Origin: Comamonas piscis
GTDB taxonomy: Bacteria > Pseudomonadota > Gammaproteobacteria > Burkholderiales > Burkholderiaceae_C
Direction of reading: 5' to 3'
Assembly: GCF_014109725.1 (NCBI RefSeq)
Contig: NZ_CP058554.1
Location: 3,720,001 to 3,784,000, forward strand
DNA length: 64,000 nt
The notes under the pieces were generated by a model. The model did no database searches, was not told the origin of the DNA, and worked only from the letters and a program-made list of their open reading frames with translations. The position numbers and the translations under genes were made by a program. Positions 63,367 to 64,000 of the stretch are shown in pieces (the stretch's first letter is position 1; the number at the start of each line of letters is the position of its first letter).

Positions 63367-64000
63367 ACCCCAGCCTCATCGTGACTGGCGCCGATCTGGC
63401 GCAGCAAGCACTGGACCTGCTCGGCGGCTACGAAGTCATCTACGCCGGCAAAACGCCGACCGAAGACGACCTGGTGGCGCTGGCCAAGCAGCATGACCCA
63501 GTGGCCATCATCGTGCGCTACGGCAAGGTGGGCGCTGCGGTGATGGATGCGGCGCCTTCGCTCAAGGTGATCTCCAAGCACGGCAGCGGCACCGACACCA
63601 TCGACAAAGTCGCGGCCAAGGCGCGCGGCATCGAAGTGGTGGCCGCCGTGGGCGCCAACGCCGCCGCCGTGGCCGAGCAGGCACTTGCGCTGCTGCTGGC
63701 TTGCGCCAAATCCGTCGTGGCGCTGAATGCGCGCATGCATGCCGGCCACTGGGACAAGGCCACGCACAAGAGCCTGGAGCTGGGTGGCCGCACCGTTGGC
63801 CTGGTAGGGCTGGGCGCCATCGGCCTGCGCTTTGCCAAGATGGCCGATGCGCTGGGCATGCGCGTGATTGGCTTTGACCCCTTCGCCAAGAACCTGCCGG
63901 ACTATGTGCGCAGCGTGGACCTGGACACCCTCTGGCGCGAGGCCGATGCGATCTCGCTGCACTGCCCGCTGACGGAAGAGAACCGGGGCCTGCTCAATGC
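63363..64000 (+). CDS. D-2-hydroxyacid dehydrogenase, cut by window end
   Basis: The first 212 or so residues of a SerA/phosphoglycerate-dehydrogenase-like enzyme. It begins VNPSLIVTGADLAQQALDLL at a GTG overlapping the previous stop (GTGA), giving translational coupling. The catalytic domain has IISKHGSGTDTIDK-like sequence (VISKHGSGTDTID), and the Rossmann fold has RTVGLVGLGAIGLRFAKMAD, then ADAISLHCPLTEENRGLLN at the edge. The stop codon is outside the window. It probably reduces or oxidises a 2-oxo acid formed by the cluster. Confidence 0.85.
   Translation, partial: MNPSLIVTGADLAQQALDLLGGYEVIYAGKTPTEDDLVALAKQHDPVAIIVRYGKVGAAVMDAAPSLKVISKHGSGTDTIDKVAAKARGIEVVAAVGANAAAVAEQALALLLACAKSVVALNARMHAGHWDKATHKSLELGGRTVGLVGLGAIGLRFAKMADALGMRVIGFDPFAKNLPDYVRSVDLDTLWREADAISLHCPLTEENRGLLN

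Noticed and set aside
1..64000. CRISPR arrays, rRNA or tRNA genes
   Set aside because: No regularly spaced direct repeats and no recognisable tRNA or rRNA sequence were seen on reading; no covariance search was possible.

Overview
The window reads as chromosome of a GC-rich betaproteobacterium, most probably a Comamonas-like member of the Comamonadaceae. The pointers are the many Bug/TctC periplasmic binding proteins without membrane partners, the cluster of IPTL-CTERM surface proteins, and the high-GC codon use broken by short AT-rich intergenic stretches. No rRNA, tRNA or CRISPR array was seen. Assignments rest on reading motifs by eye; no database search was run.

Layout. (1) 1-4420: catabolic cluster with a partial acyl-CoA synthetase, a MaoC-type dehydratase, a class III CoA transferase and a TctC receptor. 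(2) 4832-9030: FecI/FecR/FecA-type iron-siderophore operon behind a Fur box. (3) 9837-20450: surface-protein region with a lectin-like IPTL-CTERM protein, a second IPTL-CTERM protein and two tandem 680-codon beta-repeat IPTL-CTERM paralogues, one with an internal stop. Between them lie a PRC-barrel protein, two short genes and a structured intergenic element. (4) 20971-23350: lower-GC island holding a Tat-signal protein with a Cry delta-endotoxin-like helical domain, flanked by copies of a short inverted-repeat element. (5) 23685-30836: signalling cluster (CHASE3-GAF hybrid kinase with three receivers, CheR, receiver-kinase, single receiver, NarL/FixJ regulator). (6) 30965-31760: two overlapping small genes behind what looks like a P4/C4-type antisense RNA immunity region. 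(7) 32339-40724: two more large CTERM surface proteins, a serine dehydratase-like enzyme, an MFS permease and a receiver-AraC regulator. (8) 40844-48201: DUF2442 protein, acidic protein, Fsr-type permease, two secreted paralogues with internal duplication, DUF2834 and PrcB-like proteins. (9) 48366-52470: second Fur-controlled region with a TonB receptor, HemP and a frameshifted MFS permease. (10) 52497-54582: accessory small genes with repeated intergenic motifs. (11) 54947-64000: sugar-acid catabolism with a LacI regulator and paired operators, glucarate dehydratase, IclR regulator, three TctC receptors, a lactone hydrolase/isomerase, an RraA-family aldolase and a 2-hydroxyacid dehydrogenase cut by the window end.

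Themes. Iron uptake is encoded twice and carries three recognisable Fur boxes. Solute capture relies on four TctC receptors with no TctA/TctB in view. Surface display relies on five intact CTERM-type proteins plus one broken copy. A dispersed 95-167 bp element (at least seven copies) with TAGGG...CCCTA-like ends links several regions; copies provide a gene's stop codon, cut an alcohol dehydrogenase remnant and bracket the Cry-like gene. The items most worth following are the exported Cry-like protein with its bracketing elements, the antisense RNA region near 31.5-31.75 kb, and the 98-nt structured element at 11500-11597.
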